Shown: positions 37,114-45,837, counted from the first letter of the stretch. The stretch: DNA of 64,000 bases from Staphylococcus debuckii (GCF_003718735.1 NZ_CP033460.1:1860001-1924000), one strand, 5' to 3'. Numbers and translations: made by a program. Notes: a model not told the origin generated them from the sequence alone.

Positions 37114-37713
37114 TTATGCGAAACGTTCAGTGAAATATTGACGTACATCTTCAGGTAAACCTTCTGCTGCCGCTTCATCTAATAGTACATTAACCATACG
37201 ATGCGCTTTTAAGTCTGAAGGTACATAGCTTGAGTTGCCATTTTCTTCATATAACTTTTTAACAAGTTCTGCCTTTTCAGCACCTGTCACAACAAGTACA
37301 ATTTCTCTAGCAGGCATTAACCCTGTTTTAACAGATACATCTAACTCGCCTTTGGTATTGATAGAAACCACTTGCATAGTGAATTTAGCTTTATTTTCTT
37401 TAGATTTAATATCTTCTTCAATTTTTTCAACCGGATTATCATTATATGATAATTCATAAATTTGAGTTGCAGGAACACCTAAAGTTTCATAATATGACTT
37501 GTTGTCATCATAATCAAAAATATTAATTTGACTGAAATCTACTGGATGACGTAAAACATTTTGTTTTAAATCTTCAAGTACAGGTGCATGGTCATCTGCT
37601 AAATGTACACCCATAATAGTAGTAGGATTGTTATTGAATTGCTTTCTAATTATATCTGCAGCATAACGTGCAGTTGTATCTGCTGTTGGAAATACTTTAA
37701 AGTTCATTGCCAT
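37114..37713 (-). CDS. glucosamine-6-phosphate isomerase/6-phosphogluconolactonase fold protein
   Basis: 199 residues, starting MNFKVFPTADTTARYAADII, with NPTTIMGVHL as the first phosphate-loop strand, INIFDYDD, and a late REIVLVVTGAEKAELVKKLY motif shared with NagB/Pgl. It is shorter than NagB (about 240) and the catalytic GGDGHIAFNEP-like segment is missing, so it is not an ordinary deaminase. Staphylococcal relatives are often annotated as 6-phosphogluconolactonase on fold only. A Fur-like dyad lies about 50 bases upstream. Confidence 0.7.
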   Translation of the reverse strand: MAMNFKVFPTADTTARYAADIIRKQFNNNPTTIMGVHLADDHAPVLEDLKQNVLRHPVDFSQINIFDYDDNKSYYETLGVPATQIYELSYNDNPVEKIEEDIKSKENKAKFTMQVVSINTKGELDVSVKTGLMPAREIVLVVTGAEKAELVKKLYEENGNSSYVPSDLKAHRMVNVLLDEAAAEGLPEDVRQYFTERFA

Positions 37714-37760
37714 AAATGTACACTCCTCTAATTGTTCTCGGTTAGTTGATAGATTCTATC

Positions 37761-37775
37761 TAATGATTATCATAA
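37761..37775. promoter_or_regulatory. dyad AATGATTATCAT upstream of NagB-like gene
   Basis: TAATGATTATCATAA resembles half of a Fur/PerR-type box (AATGATNATCATT). It lies in the probable promoter region of the 37713 start. Weak, offered as a candidate only. Confidence 0.35.
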
Positions 37776-37815
37776 CGGCGAACGGTATCATACCGATACT
37801 CCAATGATTAATAAC

Positions 37816-37832
37816 GCGAGAGTGAGTCTCGC
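37816..37832. other. short GC stem (GCGAGA-GTGAG-TCTCGC)
   Basis: Six-base perfect stem in the 242-base gap after trmL; no T-run follows on the minus strand, so it is only a possible trmL 3' end structure. Confidence 0.35.
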
Positions 37833-37955
37833 AAGTATATTCATTGATATTTCTTTTACCCTATCGGAATTATATATAAACTCATAACGTACTTAACACG
37901 TTCATCTTAATTATAACGATAACACTCTAATATTTCATTAGATTCAGTGTTTTTA

Positions 37956-38426
37956 TTATTGCATATCTGGATAATGTTGTTGTCTTAACGCTTCATACAC
38001 TAAAATTGCTGCTGTATTTGATAAATTTAATGAACGTATATGCTCATTCATTGGAATTCTTAAAGCAGTATCGTGATATTTTTCCTTTACCCAATCAGGT
38101 AAGCCAGTTGTTTCACGGCCAAAGACAAAATAATGTTCCTCATCTGGATTTGAGTAATCAAAATCTGTGAATGTAGTTGAACCGAATTTAGTAATTAAAT
38201 AATAATGACCTTCAGTCTGTTCAAAAAATTCTTCAATATTTTCATAATAAGTGATATTTACATGTTCCCAATAATCTAAACCTGCGCGTTTCAACATTTT
38301 GTCATCTGTACTGAAACCTAGAGGCTTGATCAGGTGCAGATGTGTATCCGTTCCTGCACACGTTCTCGCTATATTTCCTGTATTTGCAGGAATTTCCGGT
38401 TGAAATAATACAACATGATTTGTCAT
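37956..38426 (-). CDS. trmL: tRNA (cytidine(34)-2'-O)-methyltransferase
   Basis: 156-residue SPOUT methyltransferase of the TrmL/CspR type: HVVLFQPEIPANTGNIARTC at the start, HLIKPLGFSTDDKMLKRAGL, the knot YFVFGRETTGLPDWV, and RIPMNEHIRSLNLSNTAAI. Modifies the wobble base of tRNA-Leu. Follows queG by 6 bases; both act on wobble-position tRNA modification, so the pairing is coherent. Confidence 0.93.
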   Translation of the reverse strand: MTNHVVLFQPEIPANTGNIARTCAGTDTHLHLIKPLGFSTDDKMLKRAGLDYWEHVNITYYENIEEFFEQTEGHYYLITKFGSTTFTDFDYSNPDEEHYFVFGRETTGLPDWVKEKYHDTALRIPMNEHIRSLNLSNTAAILVYEALRQQHYPDMQ

Positions 38427-38432
38427 TCTTAC

Positions 38433-39560
38433 TTAATTCCTCTTTTCTAATCCTTTTAGCATTTCTGCTCGTACTTCTTCTATTTCTGTTTCAAGCTGTG
38501 CTTCTATGAATTCACGTTCTGCTTCGCCAGCAATTTGTCCAATTGCCCAATAAGCTGTTCCCCTTATCATTGGTCTCGCATCGTTCAAAGCTACTTCTTT
38601 TAATTCTGGAACTGCAGCTTCTTCTTTGAAATGTGCTAAGGCAATAATTGCATTACGTTGTATTGGTTTTTTGCCACGCCAAGCTCCTGCTAAATGACCA
38701 TAGGTATTTTTAAATTCTTTATTACTCATTTGCAATAGAGGGATCAATCGTGGTTTCAAAATTTCAGGTTCCAATACAATATCATCATGCTCTGTGTTGA
38801 TACCTCGATTTCTAGGACATACTTGCTGACAAGTATCACAGCCGTATAGTCGATTTCCTATTTTGGAACGATACTCGTCAGGAAGATAACCCTTTGTCTG
38901 TGTTAAAAAGCTGATACACTTCTGACTGTTAAGTTGTCCGTCGCCTACTAATGCTCCCGTTGGACACCTGTCGACACAAATGGTGCAATCACCGCAACTG
39001 TCTAGCAATGGGTCATCCGGTTCAAAAGGAATACTGACAAGCATTTCTCCTAAATATGTCCATGTTCCTAAGTCAGGATTGATGACGAAACCGTTTCGAC
39101 CTGTGTAGCCAAGTCCAGCTCTTTCGGCTACAGCTCTATCTGATAAAACACCTGTATCTACCATCGACATCATTTCAACGTCTGGCACCCGTTCTTTTAT
39201 ATATTCAGAAAGTTTATCCAAGCGTTTACGCATTATCGTATGATAATCTTGACCCCAAGAAGCTCTCGCAAACATACCTCTGCGTTCTCCTCTGATACTG
39301 CGTGGAGCACCTTTCAATTTGTTTGGATACCCTACCGCAATTGCAATAATAGAACGTGCAGTCGGCATAGATAATTTCGGGTCTACACGTAAATCAATAT
39401 CAGACTCCTCAAACCCTGAAGCATAACCTTTGGCGTGATATTCTACTAACTTTTGCTTTAATTCATCAAATGGATCTGCTGTTGTGAATCCTATGCTGTC
39501 AATTCCAATCTGATAGGCATATTCAATAATATCTTTTTTTAATTGTTTATAGTCCAACAT
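38433..39560 (-). CDS. queG: epoxyqueuosine reductase
   Basis: Last step of queuosine formation in tRNA, using cobalamin and iron-sulfur clusters. 375 residues: GLGYTGRNGFVINPDLGTW region, two [4Fe-4S] motifs (CGDCTICVDRCPTGA and CDTCQQVCPRN), and a C-terminal HEAT-like repeat (HLAGAWRGKKPIQRNAI, AVPELKEVALND). Start ATG 39560 with GGAGG 5 bases upstream; the 13-codon extension is unlikely. First gene of queG-trmL. Confidence 0.93.
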   Translation of the reverse strand: MLDYKQLKKDIIEYAYQIGIDSIGFTTADPFDELKQKLVEYHAKGYASGFEESDIDLRVDPKLSMPTARSIIAIAVGYPNKLKGAPRSIRGERRGMFARASWGQDYHTIMRKRLDKLSEYIKERVPDVEMMSMVDTGVLSDRAVAERAGLGYTGRNGFVINPDLGTWTYLGEMLVSIPFEPDDPLLDSCGDCTICVDRCPTGALVGDGQLNSQKCISFLTQTKGYLPDEYRSKIGNRLYGCDTCQQVCPRNRGINTEHDDIVLEPEILKPRLIPLLQMSNKEFKNTYGHLAGAWRGKKPIQRNAIIALAHFKEEAAVPELKEVALNDARPMIRGTAYWAIGQIAGEAEREFIEAQLETEIEEVRAEMLKGLEKRN

Positions 39561-39629
39561 AGTGCCTCCATTTAAATCGTCCATTTTGTATTTTAACACA
39601 ACTTACAATACTTCGAGGAATTAATTCAA

Positions 39630-39668
39630 CAAGAAACTGAGACATTTATTTTATGCCTCAGTCTCTAT
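39630..39668 (-). terminator. terminator of glnQ-like gene
   Basis: AGAGACTGAGGCA pairs with TGTCTCAGTTTCT; T-rich tail on the minus strand. Confidence 0.75.
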
Positions 39669-39687
39669 GAAAAATAATTTTACATAT

Positions 39688-40413
39688 TTAATTAAGCACA
39701 CGTTGCAAAAATTGCTTAGTTCTTTCATGTGTTGGATGTTCAAAAATCTCTGATGGCGATCCTGATTCTGCGACTACCCCATCTGCCATAAACACTACTT
39801 TGTTGCTGACATCGTGAGCAAATCCCATTTCATGGGTGACTACTACCATAGTCATTCCCTCTTTAGCCAATTCTTTCATCACTTGCAATACATCGCCAAC
39901 CACTTCTGGGTCTAACGCTGAAGTAGGTTCATCAAATAGCAAGACCTCTGGATGCATCGCTAAAGCTCTGGCAATTGCTACTCTTTGTTTCTGTCCGCCA
40001 GATAATTGCGATGGATAACTGTCTCCTTTATCTTCTAATCCTACTTTCTTCAATAGTTCTAAAGCTTCTTTTTTCAGATTTGCAGTTGAGTCCTTTTTTA
40101 ATAAATGAGGAGCTAGCATCACATTTTCTATCACTGTTTTATGTGGAAAAAGATTAAAGTTTTGAAATACCATTCCCATTTTTTGACGTAAATCATTGAG
40201 TTTAACATCTTTATTCAAAATATTATTGCCTTCAAAGATAATCTCTCCATCGTCTGGTTGTTCAAGCAAATTAATACATCTTAATAATGTACTCTTACCG
40301 CCTCCAGAAGGTCCAATGATAGCCACAACCTCACCATTGTCGACCTCTAAATCAATTCCTTTTAATACTTCATTGGTGCCATAACTTTTTTTGAGTTTCT
40401 TAATATTAATCAC
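39688..40413 (-). CDS. polar amino acid ABC transporter ATP-binding protein
   Basis: 241 residues with Walker [17 protein letters not shown]-loop [14 protein letters not shown], signature [16 protein letters not shown], Walker [16 protein letters not shown] and switch His VVVTHEMGF. Closest in style to GlnQ/HisP-type ATPases. Overlaps the binding-protein/permease gene by 8 bases and energises it. Substrate not defined (glutamine or cystine are plausible). Confidence 0.92.
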   Translation of the reverse strand: MINIKKLKKSYGTNEVLKGIDLEVDNGEVVAIIGPSGGGKSTLLRCINLLEQPDDGEIIFEGNNILNKDVKLNDLRQKMGMVFQNFNLFPHKTVIENVMLAPHLLKKDSTANLKKEALELLKKVGLEDKGDSYPSQLSGGQKQRVAIARALAMHPEVLLFDEPTSALDPEVVGDVLQVMKELAKEGMTMVVVTHEMGFAHDVSNKVVFMADGVVAESGSPSEIFEHPTHERTKQFLQRVLN

Positions 40414-41881
40414 TGACTTTCATTCTCCCTTCAAAGAAATACATCACTCTAGACAATACAAATGTCAAAATGAAGTATAAGATTGCTGCAACTAATAAAG
40501 GTGTAAATGGATCGAAAGATGCCCCTTGAACCACTTGTGCATTAAACATAATTTCACTAACACCGATAACAGATACAATTGATGATTCTTTAATTACAGT
40601 TACAAATTCATTACCTAAAGCTGGTAAGATGTTCTTAATAGCTTGCGGCAAAATAATGGTTTTCATAGTTTGACCATAACTTAATCCTAAGCTTCTTGAC
40701 GCTTCGGTTTGCCCTTTATCAACAGCATTAATACCAGCTCTAATTATCTCAGCAATATAAGCTGCACAGTTAACGACCATAGCAATCATCCCGCATATCA
40801 TTGCAGATATATTTAATCCAAGTGCTGCAGTTGTTCCGAAGAAGACTAAGAACACTTGTACCAGCAATGGTGTACCTCTGATAAACTCAATATAAACAGT
40901 TGCTAACCATTTTAAAGGTTTAAATGAACTTAATTTCATTAATGCTAATAAAGCGCCAAAGAATGCCCCTAAAACTACTCCCACTATCGAAATTAATATT
41001 GTGTTTTTAATCCCAGTTATAAAAAAAGAATTGTATTTAGTGAAGAAATTTCCATCCTCGTCCATAGCTTGAGCCGCTGTATCTTTATATTTTTCAATCA
41101 ATCCTTGTTCTTTAATATTCTTAATTGAAGTATTCAAATGATTTAGAAAAACTGGTGAGTCTTTTGCAACAGCTATACAAGTATCTTTATCAGGTTCTGA
41201 AAACTTAACTTTAGCAAATCCTAATTCAGGATTTTGCTTTAAATAAGCTTCAGCAACTGGGCCTTCAATAATAGCCCCGTCAATTTTATTACTTTTCAGT
41301 GATAATATGACTTCTGGCAGACGCGTCATTGATTGTACATCAGCGTTTTCAATTTCTGTTTTAGCTAACTGTTCTTGCGTTGTTTGTTTTTGAGCGCCGA
41401 TTCGTTTATTTGCAAAGTCCTTTAAAGATTTGTACTTATCGATATCTGTCTTTTTCACGACCATTGTTTGTGAAGATTTTAAATATGAATCAGAAAAATC
41501 CACTTCTTTTTTACGTTCGGGTGTCGGTGTCATTCCTGAAATAATCATATCTATTTTCCCAGTCTTTAAAGCACCTAACAAACTGTCAAAGTTCATATTT
41601 TCAATTTTTAATTTCAAACCGTTATCTTTCGCGATTTTCTTAGCGATTTCTATATCAATACCAGCATATTCACGTTTACCATTCTTATGGCTTTCAAATT
41701 CTAATGGTGCATAATCAGCAGAAAGTCCTACTCTTAAAACCCCTCTTTCCTTAATTTTGTCCCAATTCTTATCTTGCTCTGCAGCGTTTGCTTTAATTTC
41801 AAAAGTTGAAAAAACAATTGTAAATATTAAAAGCAAACTCATTACAATTTTCAATGTGTACATTACTTGTCTACTTCCCAT
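40406..41881 (-). CDS. fused substrate-binding protein and permease of polar amino acid ABC transporter
   Basis: 491 residues: signal/anchor helix near residues 5-28, SBP_bac_3 domain ([52 protein letters not shown]), then a HisM/GlnP-type permease domain ([20 protein letters not shown] ... [23 protein letters not shown] loop ... [13 protein letters not shown]). GlnH-GlnP fusions of this kind are standard in staphylococci and lactic bacteria. Start ATG 41881 with AAGGAGG 9 bases upstream. First gene of the two-gene operon. Confidence 0.92.
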   Translation of the reverse strand: MGSRQVMYTLKIVMSLLLIFTIVFSTFEIKANAAEQDKNWDKIKERGVLRVGLSADYAPLEFESHKNGKREYAGIDIEIAKKIAKDNGLKLKIENMNFDSLLGALKTGKIDMIISGMTPTPERKKEVDFSDSYLKSSQTMVVKKTDIDKYKSLKDFANKRIGAQKQTTQEQLAKTEIENADVQSMTRLPEVILSLKSNKIDGAIIEGPVAEAYLKQNPELGFAKVKFSEPDKDTCIAVAKDSPVFLNHLNTSIKNIKEQGLIEKYKDTAAQAMDEDGNFFTKYNSFFITGIKNTILISIVGVVLGAFFGALLALMKLSSFKPLKWLATVYIEFIRGTPLLVQVFLVFFGTTAALGLNISAMICGMIAMVVNCAAYIAEIIRAGINAVDKGQTEASRSLGLSYGQTMKTIILPQAIKNILPALGNEFVTVIKESSIVSVIGVSEIMFNAQVVQGASFDPFTPLLVAAILYFILTFVLSRVMYFFEGRMKVSD

Positions 41882-42025
41882 AATTGCAAGCCTCCTTGTT
41901 CTTGGAATTATTATACATTTATACGAATTATTATGCAATACTATTTTTAAAATTTTCTGACAAATAAATGTATATACCTTTCCATAAAAGGAATCAAGAT
42001 AGAATTAATAATAGAGGAGCAACAA

Positions 42026-42062
42026 AAAAGCTAAGACATTGATATAATGCCTCAGCTTGAAA
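42026..42062 (-). terminator. terminator of the EIIC-like gene
   Basis: AAGCTGAGGCATT pairs with AATGTCTTAGCTT (two G-T or mismatched positions), TTTTTTG on the minus strand. Confidence 0.75.
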
Positions 42063-42065
42063 ACT

Positions 42066-43124
42066 CTAGTTTTTAGGTAATTCAAATTTATAAATTTCAT
42101 CGCTATAGCCAGGAATTACCTTTTTACAAATTTGGTGAACTACAAAGCCTAGTACAAATGGAATAATGAAGTAACCGAACGCCAACAAGATAATATTCAT
42201 TGTAGGGTCGCCTTCCATTCTGGCAAATGCATTAATAGGTCCTACTAAACCAGTATAGCCAAATCCAGCAGACATCGGCGTTCCTTGTACTTTAAGTAAG
42301 TATGCAATAATACCGGTAATCAAACCATTTATCGCTAATGGTACTGCAATAATCAAATGCTTGAAATAAACAGGTATCATCATTTTTGCAGCACCAATTA
42401 TTAATATGAGATTCACTCCTAATTTGTTAACACGTAATGATCCCCATAAGAATGTAATACAGGCAGCAACAATACCTAAGTTAGCTGCACCACTTCCAAG
42501 ACCAGTCAATCCAATCGCCGTTGCAATAGCCACTAATGAAATTGGAGTTACCATCAATAATGAATATGTAATTGAAATTAAAATACTCATTAATAATGGA
42601 TTTAATTCTGTAAATGAATTAATTAAACTACCAATCGCTTTAGTAATATGAGAAATATAAGGTAACGTTACTAATCCTATAAATCCAGAAACTACAGGTA
42701 TAATAACTGGTAGTAAAATCATTTCAAGTGACCCTAATCTACCAGAGAAAATTAAAAACAATAGACAAGCAATCATAACTACAAGAATGATGTTAATAAT
42801 ATCTCCAATACCTTTAAGCGCAACTCCTTGTTTGCTGATAACTACTGCACCGGATCCAATCATAGCAGAAGTCCCAATCATTGCTGCTCCAGCTCCATTA
42901 AATTTAAATTGATGTGCAGCTAATATCCCAATTATAAACGCCATAAATGATTGAATCGTTATTACAATTTGATAAATCGTTTCTAAATATTCATTTCCAT
43001 CTTTAAAAAACTTCAAAAGTTCACCTAATAAAGCGTTAGGCAGTAATGCAATCACCACACCCGCTCCAACGGCATTTAAAATATTACTAAAAAATACTTT
43101 CACATTCATTTCTGATTTAGCCAT
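42066..43124 (-). CDS. PTS EIIC-type membrane protein (PfoR-like)
   Basis: 352 residues, about ten helices: VFFSNILNAVGAGVVIALLPNAL, AFIIGILAAHQF, MIGTSAMIGSGAVVIS, and the late conserved GTPMSAGFGYTGLVGPINAF. This is the PTS_EIIC_2/PfoR family, first named as a regulator of perfringolysin but looking like a transporter. No EIIA or EIIB partner is present nearby, so sugar specificity and even PTS function are open. No neighbour in the same operon. Confidence 0.8.
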   Translation of the reverse strand: MAKSEMNVKVFFSNILNAVGAGVVIALLPNALLGELLKFFKDGNEYLETIYQIVITIQSFMAFIIGILAAHQFKFNGAGAAMIGTSAMIGSGAVVISKQGVALKGIGDIINIILVVMIACLLFLIFSGRLGSLEMILLPVIIPVVSGFIGLVTLPYISHITKAIGSLINSFTELNPLLMSILISITYSLLMVTPISLVAIATAIGLTGLGSGAANLGIVAACITFLWGSLRVNKLGVNLILIIGAAKMMIPVYFKHLIIAVPLAINGLITGIIAYLLKVQGTPMSAGFGYTGLVGPINAFARMEGDPTMNIILLAFGYFIIPFVLGFVVHQICKKVIPGYSDEIYKFELPKN

Positions 43125-43431
43125 AAGTTGTTAATATATCCTCCGTTCTTAAACTATGTATAATATTCTATAACAAAGTAACCTAAGCTACAATGTAAAT
43201 TTTCATTATTGTACTTGATTAAATTGGACCTAAAATATAGACAACTAGAAGAAAATAATTCTGCCTCAAACCAGATCACAAAAAAAGAAATTTTAAGTAT
43301 AATATGAGTAAGAAGCTATTCAAAATTTGTAAGTAATATTTATGTTTAAACCGTAATAAATAGAGAAAATATGACTTTAATTAATTCCATATTACTATTC
43401 CTCTAAAAAATTCATCTTAGGAAGTGGCATC
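43125..43431. other. gene-free AT-rich spacer
   Basis: Holds the upstream regions of two divergent genes. No frame with a ribosome site was seen until 43432, and no clear hairpin. Confidence 0.45.
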
Positions 43432-43848
43432 ATGAAAAAGATAACAGTTTTCATTACAAGTATCATTGTTTTAGCAATTTTATGTATAACTTTATTAGTT
43501 ACTACATTCACTTACAAAAATAAAGTAGAAACTTTAGAAACTAAAGTAAACAAGCAAGAAAAGAAAATCAAAGACCAAAAAGAAGCAATTGATGCTTATG
43601 AAAAATTTGTAAAAGAAAAAGCAAAAGAAATTGACCAAAACATTGACGACTATTACACAGACCAAGCAAACGAAGTAACAGACGGTAAGTATCAAGAATG
43701 GAAAGATACAATTTTAAAAGGTGCTAAAGATAATGGCGGCGATAGTGATGAAACAGCTGCTGAAATGAACGAAAGACTAGAAAAAGAAAACCGTGAACTC
43801 CAAGAAAGCATTGATAAAGCATGGAATGGCAACGATATAGAAGAATAA
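43432..43848 (+). CDS. membrane-anchored coiled-coil protein, unrecognised
   Basis: 138 residues: one N-terminal helix (ITVFITSIIVLAILCITLLV, ~4-23), a Lys/Glu coiled coil (about 30-65: VETLETKVNKQEKKIKDQKE), then an acidic segment rich in D, E and G (NIDDYYTDQANEVTDGKYQE). No signal-peptidase or lipobox site; it should remain anchored with the coil outside. I know no family. Start ATG with TTAGGAAG upstream. Stands alone beside the tRNA cluster, a common place for acquired genes, but no integrase or repeats are seen. Confidence 0.7.
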   Translation: MKKITVFITSIIVLAILCITLLVTTFTYKNKVETLETKVNKQEKKIKDQKEAIDAYEKFVKEKAKEIDQNIDDYYTDQANEVTDGKYQEWKDTILKGAKDNGGDSDETAAEMNERLEKENRELQESIDKAWNGNDIEE

Positions 43849-43852
43849 CTAT

Positions 43853-43880
43853 TAGGGTAGCTCGTCTACCCTCTTTTTAA
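43853..43880 (+). terminator. terminator between coiled-coil gene and 25-codon ORF
   Basis: GGGTAG-CTCGT-CTACCC followed by TCTTTTT. It ends 20 bases before the ATG of the small ORF. Confidence 0.8.
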
Positions 43881-43899
43881 ACATCAGGAGGTATACATC

Positions 43900-43977
43900 A
43901 TGAAAGCAAGAAAAAGTAACTATATATGTCAATATGATTTTAATATTGAAGATAATAATATAGAATTTAATATTTAA
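43900..43977 (+). CDS. 25-codon small ORF with strong ribosome site
   Basis: ATG AAA GCA ... TAA encodes MKARKSNYICQYDFNIEDNN plus IEFNI. CAGGAGG lies 8 bases before the ATG, one of the best ribosome sites in the window. It follows a terminator directly, so it would be reached only by read-through or an unseen promoter. Hydrophilic, no membrane helix. It may be the start of a truncated gene. Confidence 0.4.
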   Translation: MKARKSNYICQYDFNIEDNNIEFNI

Positions 43978-44083
43978 ACTAAAAGAATTGATGTTTGTAA
44001 ACATTTTATCCTCGTTCCGAAATTTTAATTCAAAAAGCGCTACTCGTTCCATTTTTGTTCCAAAAAGTTTCTACTTTATGCGT

Positions 44084-44125
44084 ATAAAAAAAGTAGAAAT
44101 CTTGATTTAACAAGATTTCTACTCT
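44084..44125 (-). terminator. terminator of rRNA-tRNA operon
   Basis: Perfect 13-base stem (AGTAGAAATCTTG with CAAGATTTCTACT), T-run on the minus strand, 30 bases after the last tRNA. Confidence 0.93.
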
Positions 44126-44153
44126 TAAAACACTCTAAATGTTTGTATCGAAA

Positions 44154-44238
44154 TACCGGCGGTCGGGGTCGAACCGACACTCCATTGACTGGAACGGGAT
44201 TTTGAGTCCCGCGCGTCTGCCAATTCCGCCACGCCGGC
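44154..44238 (-). tRNA. tRNA-Leu(CAA)
   Basis: 85 nt with long variable arm; anticodon loop CTCAAAA; G1-U72 pair; CCA not encoded. Last gene of the operon. Confidence 0.95.
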
Positions 44239-44244
44239 TTAATC

Positions 44245-44319
44245 TGGAGCGGAAGATAGGATTTACACCTATACCTCGTTCCGGGAAGGAACGTGTTCTA
44301 AAAGTTGAACTACTCCCGC
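44245..44319 (-). tRNA. non-canonical tRNA-Gly(TCC), copy 1 (wall-synthesis type)
   Basis: 75 nt, CCA encoded, anticodon TCC. D-loop reads AGTTCAACTTTTAGAAC without the G18-G19 pair, and the T-loop is GTGTAAAT instead of GTTCRA. These changes weaken EF-Tu binding and mark the tRNA-Gly species staphylococci use for FemXAB pentaglycine bridges. Confidence 0.9.
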
Positions 44320-44327
44320 ATACTATA

Positions 44328-44402
44328 TGGAGCGGAAGATAGGATTTGCACCTATATCTCATTCCGGGAAGGAATGTGTTCTGAGAGTTGAACTACTCCC
44401 GC
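44328..44402 (-). tRNA. non-canonical tRNA-Gly(TCC), copy 2
   Basis: 75 nt, CCA encoded. D-loop AGTTCAACTCTCAGAAC (no G18-G19), T-loop GTGCAAAT. Confidence 0.9.
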
Positions 44403-44412
44403 ATATTATATA

Positions 44413-44487
44413 TGGAGCGGAAAATAGGATTTACACCTATACCTCGTTCCGGGAAGGAACGTGTTCTAAAAGTTGAACTATTCCCGC
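44413..44487 (-). tRNA. non-canonical tRNA-Gly(TCC), copy 3
   Basis: 75 nt, CCA encoded. Acceptor GCGGGAA/TTTCCGC differs from the other copies by paired changes; T-loop GTGTAAAT; no G18-G19. Confidence 0.9.
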
Positions 44488-44497
44488 AAAATTTTAA

Positions 44498-44572
44498 TGG
44501 AGCGGAAGATAGGATTTGCACCTATATCTCATTCCGGGAAGGAACGTGTTCTAAGAGTTGAACTACCCCCGC
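44498..44572 (-). tRNA. non-canonical tRNA-Gly(TCC), copy 4
   Basis: 75 nt, CCA encoded. T-loop GTGCAAAT, no G18-G19, one G-U pair in the anticodon stem. Confidence 0.9.
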
Positions 44573-44583
44573 ATATTTCATGA

Positions 44584-44655
44584 AGGCGGCAACCGGATTT
44601 GAACCGGTGAATAAAGGTTTTGCAGACCTTGGCCTTACCACTTGGCTATGCCGCC
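44584..44655 (-). tRNA. tRNA-Cys(GCA)
   Basis: Acceptor GGCGGCA/TGCCGCC, anticodon GCA, discriminator T; CCA not encoded. Confidence 0.95.
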
Positions 44656-44662
44656 AAAATAA

Positions 44663-44734
44663 CTGGGCTAACTGGATTCGAACCAGTGAGTGACGGAGTC
44701 AAAGTCCGTTGCCTTACCGCTTGGCTATAGCCCA
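44663..44734 (-). tRNA. tRNA-Gln(TTG)
   Basis: Acceptor TGGGCTA/TAGCCCA, anticodon TTG, discriminator G; CCA not encoded. Confidence 0.95.
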
Positions 44735-44745
44735 TTAATATTAAG

Positions 44746-44819
44746 GGCGACTGATGGGAATCGAACCCACGAATGTCGGAACCACAATCCGATGTGTTAA
44801 CCACTTCACCACAGTCGCC
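44746..44819 (-). tRNA. tRNA-His(GTG), second copy
   Basis: Extra G(-1) present; body nearly identical to the copy at 5355-5431, but the acceptor is GCGACTG/CAGTCGC and CCA is not encoded. Confidence 0.95.
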
Positions 44820-44820
44820 A

Positions 44821-44894
44821 TGGCAGGGGCAGTAGGAATCGAACCCACATCAAAGGTTTTGGAGACCTCTATTCTACCGTTGAACTATGCCCCT
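44821..44894 (-). tRNA. tRNA-Trp(CCA)
   Basis: Acceptor AGGGGCA/TGCCCCT, anticodon CCA, discriminator G, 3' CCA encoded. Confidence 0.95.
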
Positions 44895-44909
44895 ATTAAA
44901 TTATTAAGA

Positions 44910-44993
44910 TGGTGGAGGGGGGCAGATTCGAACTGCCGAACCCGAAGGAGCGGATTTACAGTCCGCCGCGTTTAGCCACTTCGCTACCCCTCC
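44910..44993 (-). tRNA. tRNA-Tyr(GTA)
   Basis: 84 nt with long variable arm, anticodon GTA, 3' CCA encoded. Confidence 0.95.
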
Positions 44994-44997
44994 AAGA

Positions 44998-45073
<76 letters not shown>

Positions 45074-45076
45074 AAA

Positions 45077-45152
45077 TGGTGGTTCAGGACAGAGTCGAAC
45101 TGCCGACACATGGAGCTTCAATCCATTGCTCTACCAACTGAGCTACTGAACC
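45077..45152 (-). tRNA. tRNA-Phe(GAA), second copy
   Basis: Body as at 5450-5522, but here the CCA end is encoded. Confidence 0.95.
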
Positions 45153-45169
45153 ATAACTATTAAATATAA

Positions 45170-45245
45170 TGGCGGTCTCGACGGGAATCGAACCCGCGAT
45201 CTCCTGCGTGACAGGCAGGCGTGTTAACCGCTACACTACGAGACC
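45170..45245 (-). tRNA. tRNA-Asp(GTC), second copy
   Basis: Same sequence as 5535-5610; CCA encoded. Confidence 0.95.
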
Positions 45246-45258
45246 AGACATAATAAAA

Positions 45259-45332
<74 letters not shown>

Positions 45333-45348
45333 GTAATAAAATTTATAA

Positions 45349-45441
45349 TGGCGGAGGAAGAGGGATTCGAACCCCCGCGGGCCGTTAAGCCCCTGTCGGT
45401 TTTCAAGACCGATCCCTTCAGCCGGACTTGGGTATTCCTCC
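45349..45441 (-). tRNA. tRNA-Ser(TGA)
   Basis: 93 nt with long variable arm, anticodon TGA, CCA encoded. Confidence 0.95.
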
Positions 45442-45453
45442 TAAAAAATTATA

Positions 45454-45527
45454 TGGACCTTGCAGGACTCGAACCTGCGACCGAACGGTTATGAGCCGTT
45501 AGCTCTAACCAACTGAGCTAAAGGTCC
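45454..45527 (-). tRNA. tRNA-Ile2(CAT, lysidine-modified)
   Basis: Genomic anticodon CAT, but the body GGACCTTTAGCTCAGTTGG follows the B. subtilis Ile2 gene and its place between Met and Ser matches the Bacillus trnB order. TilS would convert C34 to lysidine so that it reads AUA. CCA not encoded. Confidence 0.8.
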
Positions 45528-45555
45528 AATATATAATGCTACAACTAATAATGAG

Positions 45556-45629
45556 TGGCGGTGGAGGGGATCGAACCCCCGACCTCACGGGTATGAACCG
45601 TACGCTCTAGCCAGCTGAGCTACACCGCC
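45556..45629 (-). tRNA. elongator tRNA-Met(CAT)
   Basis: Acceptor GGCGGTG/CACCGCC fully paired (not an initiator), anticodon CAT; CCA not encoded. Confidence 0.9.
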
Positions 45630-45659
45630 ATTGTAAAGTTATGTTGTAAATAATAAATA

Positions 45660-45735
45660 TGGTGGAGACTAGCGGGATCGAACCGCTGACCTCCTGCGTG
45701 CAAAGCAGGCGCTCTCCCAGCTGAGCTAAGCCCCC
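45660..45735 (-). tRNA. tRNA-Ala(TGC)
   Basis: Acceptor GGGGGCT/AGTCTCC with G-U pairs, anticodon TGC, CCA encoded. Matches the copy in the 16S-23S spacer. Confidence 0.95.
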
Positions 45736-45751
45736 ATATTTTCTAAGGTTA

Positions 45752-45825
45752 TCGGGAAGACAGGATTCGAACCTACGACCCCTTGGTCCCAAACCAAGTG
45801 CTCTACCAAGCTGAGCTACTTCCCG
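45752..45825 (-). tRNA. tRNA-Pro(TGG)
   Basis: Acceptor CGGGAAG/CTTCCCG, anticodon TGG; CCA not encoded. Confidence 0.95.
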
Positions 45826-45837
45826 TAGAAATAAAAG

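Noticed and set aside
40406..41881. Binding protein plus permease fusion as a novel protein
   Set aside because: GlnH-GlnP fusions are common in Firmicutes; nothing unusual in this one.
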